Shown one piece after another: positions 16,790 through 24,229 of a stretch of DNA of 64,000 bases (positions within the stretch are counted from its first letter, which is position 1; each line of letters starts with the position of its first letter). The notes below the pieces were generated by a model, which was given only the letters and a program-made list of their open reading frames with translations, was not told the DNA's origin and did no database searches. Source of the DNA: 13-2-20CM-66-19 sp036273735 (GTDB lineage: Bacteria > Pseudomonadota > Gammaproteobacteria > Steroidobacterales > Steroidobacteraceae); NCBI GenBank assembly GCA_036273735.1, contig DASUHA010000151.1, positions 12,519 to 76,518 on the forward strand, written 5' to 3'. Position numbers and translations under genes: made by a program.

Positions 16790-18429
16790 TCGCCGGCCGC
16801 CGGCTCTTGGTCGTAACATCCCGCAGCGGAGTACAGGGGCGGCACGCGCCAGAAAGGAACCCATTGCGAGGGGATGCCGAACCAACTTTCCCAGCCCTGG
16901 CCCATTGTGGCCGCTTCGGGCAGCGCCGCCAACTGTGCGAGCCGCAAGGGGCGCACCGGCGGGCGGTAAGTCGCGAGCGGGATGTCGGCGAGCGCCGTAC
17001 CCGTACCCAAGGCCATGAGTGCCGCGGTCTGCTCACGACAGCGCCGTCCCTGACAGGGCCCCATGCCCGCCCGCGTGAGCCGCTTCACCACATCGGGATG
17101 AGGCGCTGCCTCCGGATCCACCGAGCCGAGCCGCCCGGATTCGCCTTCCCGCGTCCAATGCAGATAAGCAGGCGGGTTCAGCCTGACAATGTCGGCCGCC
17201 GTCACCTCCTCGCACTGGCACACGAAGGGCGCGACTGGAGATTCCAGAGTCATCGCCCGAACCCACTCCAGGCGCTCGCGCGCGACATCCCGTACGGGTG
17301 GATCGGGCGAGACCGGCTCTTCTTCGGCGCAACCGGACTCGGCGCCGAGCGCCTGCCGCGCGGCAACCGCAGCGATTCGTCCCTCGCGGCAAGACGTGCT
17401 CTCGGACAGGGACTTCGACGGCCACACGCCGGCGCAATCGCCGGCCACATACAGGAATGGCAATGAGCTTCGCTGTGAGCCGTCGATGACGGCCACGTGG
17501 CCGCCACGCGCAGGCTGGAAGCTCACGGTGCAGCCGGCCGCCTCGATCAGCTCGATGGCCGGAATCGCGGCCACGCCCAGCACCACGGTGTCGCACTCGA
17601 TGCGCTCGAGGGAATCCGACAGGCGATGCCCCTCCCCGTCGATAGGGGCAAGCCTGACGGCTGCGACGCCCTGAGCGTCGCCAATCGTCTGCTGGATGAT
17701 GTGGCGCGTGAATACTCGCGTGCCGCTCGTGACCAGTCGTGACAACAGCTCCGCCGGACCGCTGATCGCCTCCGCCTGCTCGACCACTGCCGCGATGCGC
17801 ACGCCGGCATCCAGCAGAGCGTTGCCGATCTGCAGGGCCTCCGTGCTCCCTCCTACGAGCACCGCAGTCCTGGATTCCAACGCTTCGTAAATCGATGTCA
17901 GCCGGTACGCTGCGTTGGCGCCCATCACCCCGGGACGCTGCCAGCCGTCGAACGCGACACCCATGTCGCGACAACCCGCGGCGACGATGACCTGCTTGAA
18001 GCGCAACAGGTACACGCGATCCTCGTCGGCCAGTCCCGCTACATGGCCGTCGATCCAGCCCGCGGTGCGGCGGTGTGGAAAGAGTCCCCAGGCAGCCGTG
18101 CCCAGGCGAACGTCGACCCCGGCTTCCAGAACCTCGCCGAGCTGTGGCCGGGCGCGAAGCAGTGATTCCAGTACCGCGTTGTGATTCGCCACGGATGCAG
18201 CCATGCGGCCACCGAAGTGCAGCGGCACATCTTCTCCCATGGTCTGGAAAGGCACGGGATTCTCATCGACCAGCGTGACTTGAATGCCACCGCCCGCGGC
18301 AGCGGTGAGCGCCGCCTCGATCCCTGCCGGCCCCGCGCCGATGATGAGCACGTCGGTCGACTCGTCGATGGGCGGCTGTTTGCCGGCGACCGACGCGCGG
18401 TCCCCCACGGTGGGCGCATGCGGTTTCAT
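16786..18429 (-). CDS. NAD(P)/FAD oxidoreductase with BFD-like [2Fe-2S] domain (HcnB/OoxA-like)
   Basis: A 547-residue alpha subunit. It has an N-terminal dinucleotide motif (DVLIIGAGPAGIEAALTAAAGG), a second Rossmann motif (TAVLVGGSTEALQIGNALLDAG) and LYVAGDCAGVW. A C-terminal BFD-like [2Fe-2S] site has FVCQCEEVTAADI followed by GPCQGRRCREQ. The frame opens at 18567, but the ATG at 18429 fits the family and places a regulatory region upstream. Paired by 4-base overlap with the DAO gene. The small third subunit found in some relatives is absent. Divergent from the Rieske oxygenase across a 293-bp region with strong inverted repeats. Confidence 0.85.
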   Translation of the reverse strand: MKPHAPTVGDRASVAGKQPPIDESTDVLIIGAGPAGIEAALTAAAGGGIQVTLVDENPVPFQTMGEDVPLHFGGRMAASVANHNAVLESLLRARPQLGEVLEAGVDVRLGTAAWGLFPHRRTAGWIDGHVAGLADEDRVYLLRFKQVIVAAGCRDMGVAFDGWQRPGVMGANAAYRLTSIYEALESRTAVLVGGSTEALQIGNALLDAGVRIAAVVEQAEAISGPAELLSRLVTSGTRVFTRHIIQQTIGDAQGVAAVRLAPIDGEGHRLSDSLERIECDTVVLGVAAIPAIELIEAAGCTVSFQPARGGHVAVIDGSQRSSLPFLYVAGDCAGVWPSKSLSESTSCREGRIAAVAARQALGAESGCAEEEPVSPDPPVRDVARERLEWVRAMTLESPVAPFVCQCEEVTAADIVRLNPPAYLHWTREGESGRLGSVDPEAAPHPDVVKRLTRAGMGPCQGRRCREQTAALMALGTGTALADIPLATYRPPVRPLRLAQLAALPEAATMGQGWESWFGIPSQWVPFWRVPPLYSAAGCYDQEPAAGE

Positions 18430-18555
18430 TGGTGGGGCGTCAGCATGGCAGGCGCTTCGCCGGCCGGATGTCGTATTCGCGACAAGCGCTTGCGGAATCC
18501 CGACAGCAAGAGCGTCCCAGGCATAGGGATGTGCCTCGCCGCCGCAGGTGGCGGA

Positions 18556-18590
18556 GGTGTTGAGCAAAAACCGCGCTTTTGCTCAACACC
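18556..18590. repeat. 14-bp perfect inverted repeat, candidate operator
   Basis: Arms GGTGTTGAGCAAAA (18556-18569) and TTTTGCTCAACACC (18577-18590) are exact reverse complements around a 7-nt centre. No T-run follows on either strand, and it sits between two divergent promoters, so a protein-binding operator is more likely than a terminator. Length and symmetry suit a dimeric regulator. Which of the three local regulators binds it is unknown. Confidence 0.6.
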
Positions 18591-18653
18591 GCGCTGGGCC
18601 GGGCAGGATGCCCGGATCCAGCGCTATTAGAAAGGTCGCGGGGACGATTGACA

Positions 18654-18697
18654 GTGTCGGGTTTCCGCAAGGGCGGCCGGCAGGCCTCCGCTATCAT
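18654..18697 (+). promoter_or_regulatory. Shared 44-nt upstream element, copy 1 (Rieske gene)
   Basis: Begins GTGTCGG and ends TATCAT, 25 bases before the Rieske start codon. It shares GTGTCGG-TTT-CGCAAG-G-GGCCGG-AGGCCTCC-T-ATCAT, in the same order and spacing, with a copy at 22428-22471 upstream of the second mttB gene on the other strand. Location before two functionally linked genes suggests a promoter or activator site. TATCAT could serve as a -10 hexamer. Confidence 0.6.
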
Positions 18698-18722
18698 AAT
18701 TGGCCGCATCCCGGGAGTAAGC

Positions 18723-19967
18723 ATGAGCGCGATCAGCAACCGTGTGCTCCGCAGCCTGCAAGAGCGCATGCCTGGCAGGGGCCTACCACGCGAGTTCTAT
18801 ACCGACGCCGAGATCTTTGCTCTCGATCTGGAGCAGATCTTCCACAACGACTGGCTGTTCGTTGCACACAGCGCGGAGCTACCGGATTCTGGCAGCTATC
18901 TCACGTTGCAGGTTGGCGCGTATCCCGTGCTGCTCACCCGCGCCGCCGACGGCGTCATCCGCGCCTTCGTCAATTCCTGCCGGCATCGCGGTGCGCGCGT
19001 CTGCCCCGAAGCAGCAGGTAAGACCGTCAGGCTCGTCTGTCCCTATCATCAGTGGACCTACCACCTCGATGGGCGACTCTTCGCGGCCCGGCAGATGGGA
19101 CCGGAGCTCGACCGCTCGCAGCTCGGGCTGAAACCGCTGCACTGCGAAACAGTCGCGGGCTACATTTTCGTCTGTCTCGCGGCCGAAGCTCCGGATTTTG
19201 GGCCCACGCGACGGCATCTCGAAGCTTACCTGCTGCCCCATCGCCTGTCCGAGGCGCGCGTGGCGTTTCAGTCGACCATCATCGAAGAGGGCAACTGGAA
19301 GCTCGTCTGGGAGAACAACCGCGAGTGTTATCACTGCGCCGCCAATCATCCCGAGTTGGCGCGCACCTTCCCCGACACGCCCACAGTGACCAGCGTACAG
19401 GGCGCCGCGGAAGATCCGCAGATCACCGAGCATTGGCAGCGCTGCGAGTCGGCGGCTCTAACCAGTCGGTTTCAGCTCTCGCCCGACGGCCAGATGCGCA
19501 CCGCACGCATGCCCCTGGTCGGGCCGGCTGTCAGCTACACTATGACCGGCCACCCTGCCGTCAAACGACCGCTCAGCGACTCCATACCGCGCGACCTGAA
19601 TATCGGCACGCTGCTTCTCTTTCATTATCCGACGAGCTGGAACCACGTCCTCGCCGATCACGCAATCTCCTTCCGGGTGTTGCCCTTAGGCCCGACGCGC
19701 ACCGCGCTTACGACGAAGTGGCTCGTGCACCGCGACGCCGTCGAGGGAGTCGACTATGATCTCGGTGAGCTGACTCGAGTGTGGCTGGCAACGAACGAGC
19801 AGGATCGGGGAATCGTGCGTGAGCTTCAGACCGGCGCGAACTGTCCGACTTACGAACCCGGTCCTCTTTCCAACGTGACCGAGGGCGGCGTGAAGCAGTT
19901 CATCGATTGGTATTGCAGCCGTCTGAATCGAGGTTTGTCGCCCGGCGCCCTGCGCGAGGCCTGTTAG
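18723..19967 (+). CDS. Rieske aromatic-ring-hydroxylase-type oxygenase, GbcA-like N-demethylase
   Basis: A 414-residue oxygenase alpha subunit. The Rieske [2Fe-2S] ligands are C86-x-H88 (NSCRHRG) and C106-x2-H109 (LVCPYHQW). The mononuclear iron ligands lie in NNRECYHCAANHPEL (H204, H209). This Asn-Arg-Glu-Cys-Tyr-His pattern is that of GbcA glycine-betaine monooxygenase and stachydrine demethylase rather than aromatic dioxygenases. The ATG at 18723 is preceded by GGGAG; the 48 codons upstream in the open frame are the regulatory region. Expected reaction: glycine betaine to dimethylglycine plus formaldehyde. No GbcB-type reductase is nearby. Followed after 19 bases by the alpha/beta hydrolase. 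Confidence 0.88.
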   Translation: MSAISNRVLRSLQERMPGRGLPREFYTDAEIFALDLEQIFHNDWLFVAHSAELPDSGSYLTLQVGAYPVLLTRAADGVIRAFVNSCRHRGARVCPEAAGKTVRLVCPYHQWTYHLDGRLFAARQMGPELDRSQLGLKPLHCETVAGYIFVCLAAEAPDFGPTRRHLEAYLLPHRLSEARVAFQSTIIEEGNWKLVWENNRECYHCAANHPELARTFPDTPTVTSVQGAAEDPQITEHWQRCESAALTSRFQLSPDGQMRTARMPLVGPAVSYTMTGHPAVKRPLSDSIPRDLNIGTLLLFHYPTSWNHVLADHAISFRVLPLGPTRTALTTKWLVHRDAVEGVDYDLGELTRVWLATNEQDRGIVRELQTGANCPTYEPGPLSNVTEGGVKQFIDWYCSRLNRGLSPGALREAC

Positions 19968-19986
19968 CGCATTCTCGCGCGCCCCG

Positions 19987-20880
19987 ATGTCAGTCGAAGC
20001 TCGTACGTCATGGAGCCTTCCCGAGACCTTTCTTTTTGAGGGACAGGCAGTCCGTTTCGGCAGTCTCGGCCCGGCGGACCGTCCACCACTCGTCCTCGTG
20101 CACGGAACTCCGTTCTCGTCGGTCGTCTGGCGCCGCATCGCTCCGCACCTGGCTGAGCACCGCCACGTGCTCTACTACGATCTCCTGGGTTATGGCCGTT
20201 CCGCGATGCGCTCTAATCAGGACGTCTCACTGGCCGTCCAGGGGCGACTGTTTGCAGCGCTCCTCGCCCACTGGGGCCTCCCGCAACCCGATGTCGTCGC
20301 GCACGACTTCGGCGGATGCACGGCGCTGCGCGCACACCTGCTTCATGGTTGCGGGTATGGCTCCCTCACCTTGATCGACCCGGTGGCGCTCGCGCCTTGG
20401 GGATCGCCTTTCGTGCGTCACGTCCGTGAGCACGAAGCGGCCTTTGCCGGGCTGCCGCCCTATATCCACGCTGCCATCCTGCCCGCCTACATTGGCGGAG
20501 CCGCCTTCCGTCCCTTGCCTGCACCGGCCCTGCAGCTCTACGTCGATCCGTGGGTTGGCGCAGTGGGGCAAGCGGCCTTTTATCGGCAGATTGCGCAGAT
20601 GGATCAGCGCTACACCGATGAGATCGAGTCACGCTACGGGCAGATGCGCTGTCCCGTGCGAATCATCTGGGGCGAGCAGGACGGCTGGATCCCGGTCGAG
20701 CGGGGGCGCGAGTTGGCAAAGCGAATTCCGGGATCGAGCCTAACCATCGTGCCGGAAGCCGGTCACCTGGTGCAGGAGGATGCGCCGGAAGCCATCGTGG
20801 CCGCGCTCTTGGACGACCTTGCATCGCTGCGCCCCCGAGCCGAGCCGCACACCTGTGGCGCCGGCATCAGCCGCTGTTGA
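19987..20880 (+). CDS. Alpha/beta hydrolase, haloalkane-dehalogenase-like (Asp nucleophile)
   Basis: A 297-residue alpha/beta-hydrolase. It has the oxyanion-hole region VLVHGTPFSSVVW and a nucleophile elbow VVAHDFGGCTAL with Asp107 instead of Ser. An acid lies in IIWGEQDGW (Asp232) and the catalytic His in VPEAGHLVQED (His260). An Asp nucleophile places it with haloalkane/haloacetate dehalogenases and epoxide hydrolases. It is 19 bases downstream of the Rieske gene and probably co-transcribed, so it may hydrolyse a pathway intermediate. Stops 5 bases before the convergent mttB gene. Confidence 0.8.
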   Translation: MSVEARTSWSLPETFLFEGQAVRFGSLGPADRPPLVLVHGTPFSSVVWRRIAPHLAEHRHVLYYDLLGYGRSAMRSNQDVSLAVQGRLFAALLAHWGLPQPDVVAHDFGGCTALRAHLLHGCGYGSLTLIDPVALAPWGSPFVRHVREHEAAFAGLPPYIHAAILPAYIGGAAFRPLPAPALQLYVDPWVGAVGQAAFYRQIAQMDQRYTDEIESRYGQMRCPVRIIWGEQDGWIPVERGRELAKRIPGSSLTIVPEAGHLVQEDAPEAIVAALLDDLASLRPRAEPHTCGAGISRC

Positions 20881-20885
20881 GCCGC

Positions 20886-22421
20886 TCAGGGATCTTCGCT
20901 GCCGATCTCACCGCGACGGCGCTCGACGTACTCATCGAGCGCCTCGGCAATTGCAGGATCGAGCACGGGCTCCTGGTACTCCGTGAGCGCCCGCTTCCAG
21001 ATCTCGGTTGCGCGCTCGGTGGCATCGCGGCCACCGGCAATCTGCCAGTTCTCGTAGTTCTGCCAGTTCGAGACCAGCGGCTCGTAGAAGGCGTGCTCAT
21101 AGCGCTCGAGCGTGTGCGGCTCACCGAAGAAGTGCCCGCCGGTCTTGACCCCGCGAATCGCTTCGAAACCGAGCTCCGCCTCATCGACCTGCACCGGCTG
21201 CAGGAAATCCATCATGAGCTGCAGCATCTCGACGTCGAGAATCAGCTTCTCGAACGAGGCGGTGAGTCCCCCCTCCTGCCAGCCGGCCGCGTGATAGATG
21301 AGATTCGCGTGGCCGAGAACGGCCCCCCAAAGAGACATCTCGGTCTCATAGGCGCCCTGGGCATCGGCTGCATTGGAGGCGCTGGCGTTAGAGGTCCGAT
21401 AAGGCAGTCCGTAGCGACGCGCCAGCTGTCCGCTGGCCACATTCGCTTTCGCGTTCTCCGGCGTACCGAAGGCTGGAGCGCCGGAACGCAGGTCGACGTT
21501 CGATGTGAAGGCGCCATACATGACGGGCGCCCCGGGCCGTACCAGCTGTGCGAGCACCACTCCGAAGAGCGCCTCCGCGTTCTGCTGCGCAAGTGCCGCG
21601 GCAAGCGAAACCGGTGCCATGGCGCCCATGAGGGTGAAGGGTGTGATGACGACCGGCTGCCCGTGAGCAGCCATTGCAACCAAACCCTCGCTCATCCCCT
21701 CATCGAAGCGCCGCGGGCTGTTGACCGAGATGATGGTGATCACGCCCGGGCTCGCAGCGATCTCCTCGAGCGTGATCCCGCGCGCAATCGCCATCATCCT
21801 GATCCCATCGAGCGCCCGTCCGGCGCCGATCGCGCTGACGTGAAATGCAAGATCCGAGTAACGAATGTTAGCGCGGTAGGTATCCATGTGGCGCGAGTTG
21901 GCGGGCAGCTCCACCGGCGCACACACCTGGTTGCCGATCAGGTGGATGGCATTGAAGTAATGCGCCAAGCGGATGAAGTCGCAGTAATCGGCAAGGTTGC
22001 CCGAGCGGCGGCCGCGCTCACGATCGTGGACATTGGGCGGTCCGGCCACCAGCCCGAAATTGACGTGATTGCCCCCAAACGTAACCTGCCGGGCCGGGTT
22101 GCGCGGCGTCAGTGTGAAGGAGCGCGGCGCCGTCGCAAGCGCCTGCTCCACCAGGCCGCGATCGATGCGGACCATGCTGCTGGCGTCGTCAACTTTTGCG
22201 CCCGCGGTTCGCATGATGTCGCACGCATGCTGCGACCTCAATTCGATGCCGAGCTCCTCGAGAATGCGCAGCGAGGTGAGATGAATGGCCTCGACCTGGT
22301 CGGCCGTGAGCACTTCCAGAGGCGCGAAGGGATTCCTGACCGCCCGCCAGGGCAGTTGCCGGAGATGGCCGGAGACCGAGCGGCGGCCCCTGCCGCCTTC
22401 GCGTCGTCGACGTGCTTCCAT
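20886..22421 (-). CDS. MttB-superfamily methyltransferase (non-pyrrolysine), copy 2
   Basis: A 511-residue homologue of the protein at 114-1667, with the same landmarks: LTADQVEAIHLTSLRILEELGIELRS, FGLVAGPPNVHDRERGRRSG, GAMAPVSLAAALAQQNAEALFG, FGTPENAKANVASGQLARRYG and FFGEPHTLERYEHAFYEP. No UAG codon interrupts it. The open frame extends to 22688, but homology and the promoter-like element place the start at the ATG at 22421. The two copies are clearly diverged, suggesting different substrates. No corrinoid protein is adjacent. Confidence 0.82.
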   Translation of the reverse strand: MEARRRREGGRGRRSVSGHLRQLPWRAVRNPFAPLEVLTADQVEAIHLTSLRILEELGIELRSQHACDIMRTAGAKVDDASSMVRIDRGLVEQALATAPRSFTLTPRNPARQVTFGGNHVNFGLVAGPPNVHDRERGRRSGNLADYCDFIRLAHYFNAIHLIGNQVCAPVELPANSRHMDTYRANIRYSDLAFHVSAIGAGRALDGIRMMAIARGITLEEIAASPGVITIISVNSPRRFDEGMSEGLVAMAAHGQPVVITPFTLMGAMAPVSLAAALAQQNAEALFGVVLAQLVRPGAPVMYGAFTSNVDLRSGAPAFGTPENAKANVASGQLARRYGLPYRTSNASASNAADAQGAYETEMSLWGAVLGHANLIYHAAGWQEGGLTASFEKLILDVEMLQLMMDFLQPVQVDEAELGFEAIRGVKTGGHFFGEPHTLERYEHAFYEPLVSNWQNYENWQIAGGRDATERATEIWKRALTEYQEPVLDPAIAEALDEYVERRRGEIGSEDP

Positions 22422-22427
22422 CGAGTG

Positions 22428-22471
22428 ATGATCAGGGAGGCCTTCCGGCCACGCTTGCGAAAAGCCGACAC
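22428..22471 (-). promoter_or_regulatory. Shared 44-nt upstream element, copy 2 (second mttB)
   Basis: Reverse-strand counterpart of 18654-18697, equal in length, ending 6 bases before the mttB start codon. Differences from copy 1 are scattered single bases, so it is not a recent perfect duplication. Being this close to the start codon, it may overlap the transcription start or the ribosome-binding region. Confidence 0.6.
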
Positions 22472-22612
22472 GGACGATGCGCCGGCACGACCCCAGCTCC
22501 AGCTTGCGCTTCCCCATTGAACTTGGGCACAGCGATTGCTGATCCGCTTGCGCCCGCGGTGCGCAGCGTCGGCAATGCATATAACGGGTTCCGGGAGGGG
22601 TCTTCGCCATCC

Positions 22613-24229
22613 ATGAATGACCTGGACATGCGACCACCGAGGGTGCTGCTGATCGGGCCCTACGATCCGCACTGCGGAGAGTACACATTCCTGGCTCCGC
22701 CGCTCGGCGTGTGGCGCCTCGCCGGTGTACTGGAATCCGCCGGCGTGCACGTCAGGGTGTTCGATCCGAACTGCTGCGCCATCCCGCCACAGCGGGCGCT
22801 CGAGCGCGAGATCCTGCGATCCCCGTGGGACGTGATTGGCGTGTCGACAACGGGCATGACCCTCAGGTTCGACCTCGAGCTCGCTTACGTTGCGCGTCGT
22901 CTCGCGCCCAAGGCGATCATCGTTGCCGGCGGCATGGAGGCGACGTTCAGGCCGGAGCTGATGTTCGAGCTCGGTCCATTCGATCTCGTGGTGCTCGGAG
23001 AAGGCGAGCGGCCGCTCACCGAGATCGTCCGGCGCCTGCGCAGCGGCGAGCCGCTGGACGCCGTCCCGGGCACTGCCTCGAAGGTCAACGGCGCAATCCT
23101 CAAGCGCACGCAGCGCGCCCTCAGCCGCGAGGAGCTGAGCGCGGCGATCTTCGCCATTCCCTATGCGCGCATGCCTTATTCGGCCTACTGGAGCCGCCTC
23201 GAGCAGGCGTACCGCGTGGGTCAGCTGCCGACCAAGGCGGCCCGTGAGGCGCGCCTCGCGGAGATCCGCTCCGTCCGGCTGATTACGCTCAACTACTGTC
23301 CGATGGGCTGCACTTTCTGCTCCGCGACGAACTTCCTGCACGAATCACAGGGTCATGTCGCCGCCGTCGCACGTCTGGAGGCGCATGAGTGCCTCACGAT
23401 GATCGGTCGCATCGTCGCCGCTCATCCCGGCGTGCACACCATTATCTTCCAGGACGACATATTCGCTTTCACCCAGGACCGGCGGGTCCTGCCGCTTTGC
23501 GCAGGCATCCTCGCGGCGAAGGAGCGCGGCGAGCTGCCGCGCGACCTGCAGTTCATCAGCACGAACCGCATCGATGCGATGTCGCCGGAGCGGCTAGCGG
23601 CCATGCGCAGCGCCGGCTTTCGCGTGCTCGGCTTCGGTATCGAGAGCTTCTCGCCGCGCACCCTCGCCGAGTTCAACAAGGCCCAGATCCATCGCCACAT
23701 CGAGCCGGCGCTGAGCGCCGCTCTCGAGCTCGGCATCACCCCGTTCCTGGACCTCATCCTGAGCTCTCCCCGCTCGAGTCTGGAGGATGTCGCCGAGACT
23801 CTGCGCGAGTCGTATCGCTGGCTGCTGCGAGGCTGCGAGATCGGGATCTATCCCTACGTCATTCCGTTCTCCGGCGCGGCATTCGCGCGCGACAGCTCTC
23901 TCGCGCCGTACACGATTCACGCTCGCAGACACGTCGCTGGAACCGACATCGAATGGGACCAACCCGCGAAGATCCTGCCGATCGACCCCACCGTGCGAGA
24001 GGCGGTGCTGCGCATCGAGAGCAACTTCGAGAGCAGGATCGCGGCCCTGGAGGAAGTGGCGCATCTTCCCTCCAGGGTTCGCTCGCTCGTCTGGATTCTG
24101 AGCTCGCTCTGCGTGCTCGCCGACTACGGGATCTGCGTCGGCGATCCGCGTGAAATCCAGGCGGAGCTCGCCGCGCGCCTGCCGAGGCTGCAAGGGGCGA
24201 CGGACCTGCGGGCCGTCGTGACCGCGTGA
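22613..24229 (+). CDS. B12-binding-domain radical SAM protein
   Basis: A 538-residue enzyme. Residues about 10-150 form a cobalamin-binding-like Rossmann domain (VLLIGPYDPH, APPLGVWRLAGVLESAG, DVIGVSTTGMT, IIVAGGMEATF, FDLVVLGEGERPLTEI). Residues about 222-440 are the radical SAM barrel with the cluster motif C229-x3-C233-x2-C236 in LNYCPMGCTFCSATN. The ATG at 22613 follows GGGAGGGG at a somewhat long spacing. Family members catalyse methylations, ring changes and other radical steps on lipids and natural products; the substrate here is unknown. First gene of a seven-gene coupled operon; its stop overlaps the glycosyltransferase GTG start. Confidence 0.87.
   Translation: MNDLDMRPPRVLLIGPYDPHCGEYTFLAPPLGVWRLAGVLESAGVHVRVFDPNCCAIPPQRALEREILRSPWDVIGVSTTGMTLRFDLELAYVARRLAPKAIIVAGGMEATFRPELMFELGPFDLVVLGEGERPLTEIVRRLRSGEPLDAVPGTASKVNGAILKRTQRALSREELSAAIFAIPYARMPYSAYWSRLEQAYRVGQLPTKAAREARLAEIRSVRLITLNYCPMGCTFCSATNFLHESQGHVAAVARLEAHECLTMIGRIVAAHPGVHTIIFQDDIFAFTQDRRVLPLCAGILAAKERGELPRDLQFISTNRIDAMSPERLAAMRSAGFRVLGFGIESFSPRTLAEFNKAQIHRHIEPALSAALELGITPFLDLILSSPRSSLEDVAETLRESYRWLLRGCEIGIYPYVIPFSGAAFARDSSLAPYTIHARRHVAGTDIEWDQPAKILPIDPTVREAVLRIESNFESRIAALEEVAHLPSRVRSLVWILSSLCVLADYGICVGDPREIQAELAARLPRLQGATDLRAVVTA

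Larger units (their letters stand above)
18430..18722. promoter_or_regulatory. Divergent control region between oxidoreductase and Rieske genes
   Basis: A 293-bp region with no convincing gene. It contains a 14-bp perfect inverted repeat with a 7-nt centre (18556-18590), a TTGACA-like hexamer at 18648-18653, and a 44-nt element at 18654-18697 that recurs upstream of the second mttB gene. It presumably controls transcription in both directions. Confidence 0.55.

Noticed and set aside
20877..22520. 547-codon plus-strand open frame opposite the second mttB
   Set aside because: Shadow of the MttB reading, with no recognisable domain.
22238..23341. Minus-strand open frame containing a stretch resembling the region upstream of the Rieske gene
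   Set aside because: The similarity comes from the shared 44-nt DNA element, not from a protein; the rest is shadow of the radical SAM gene.
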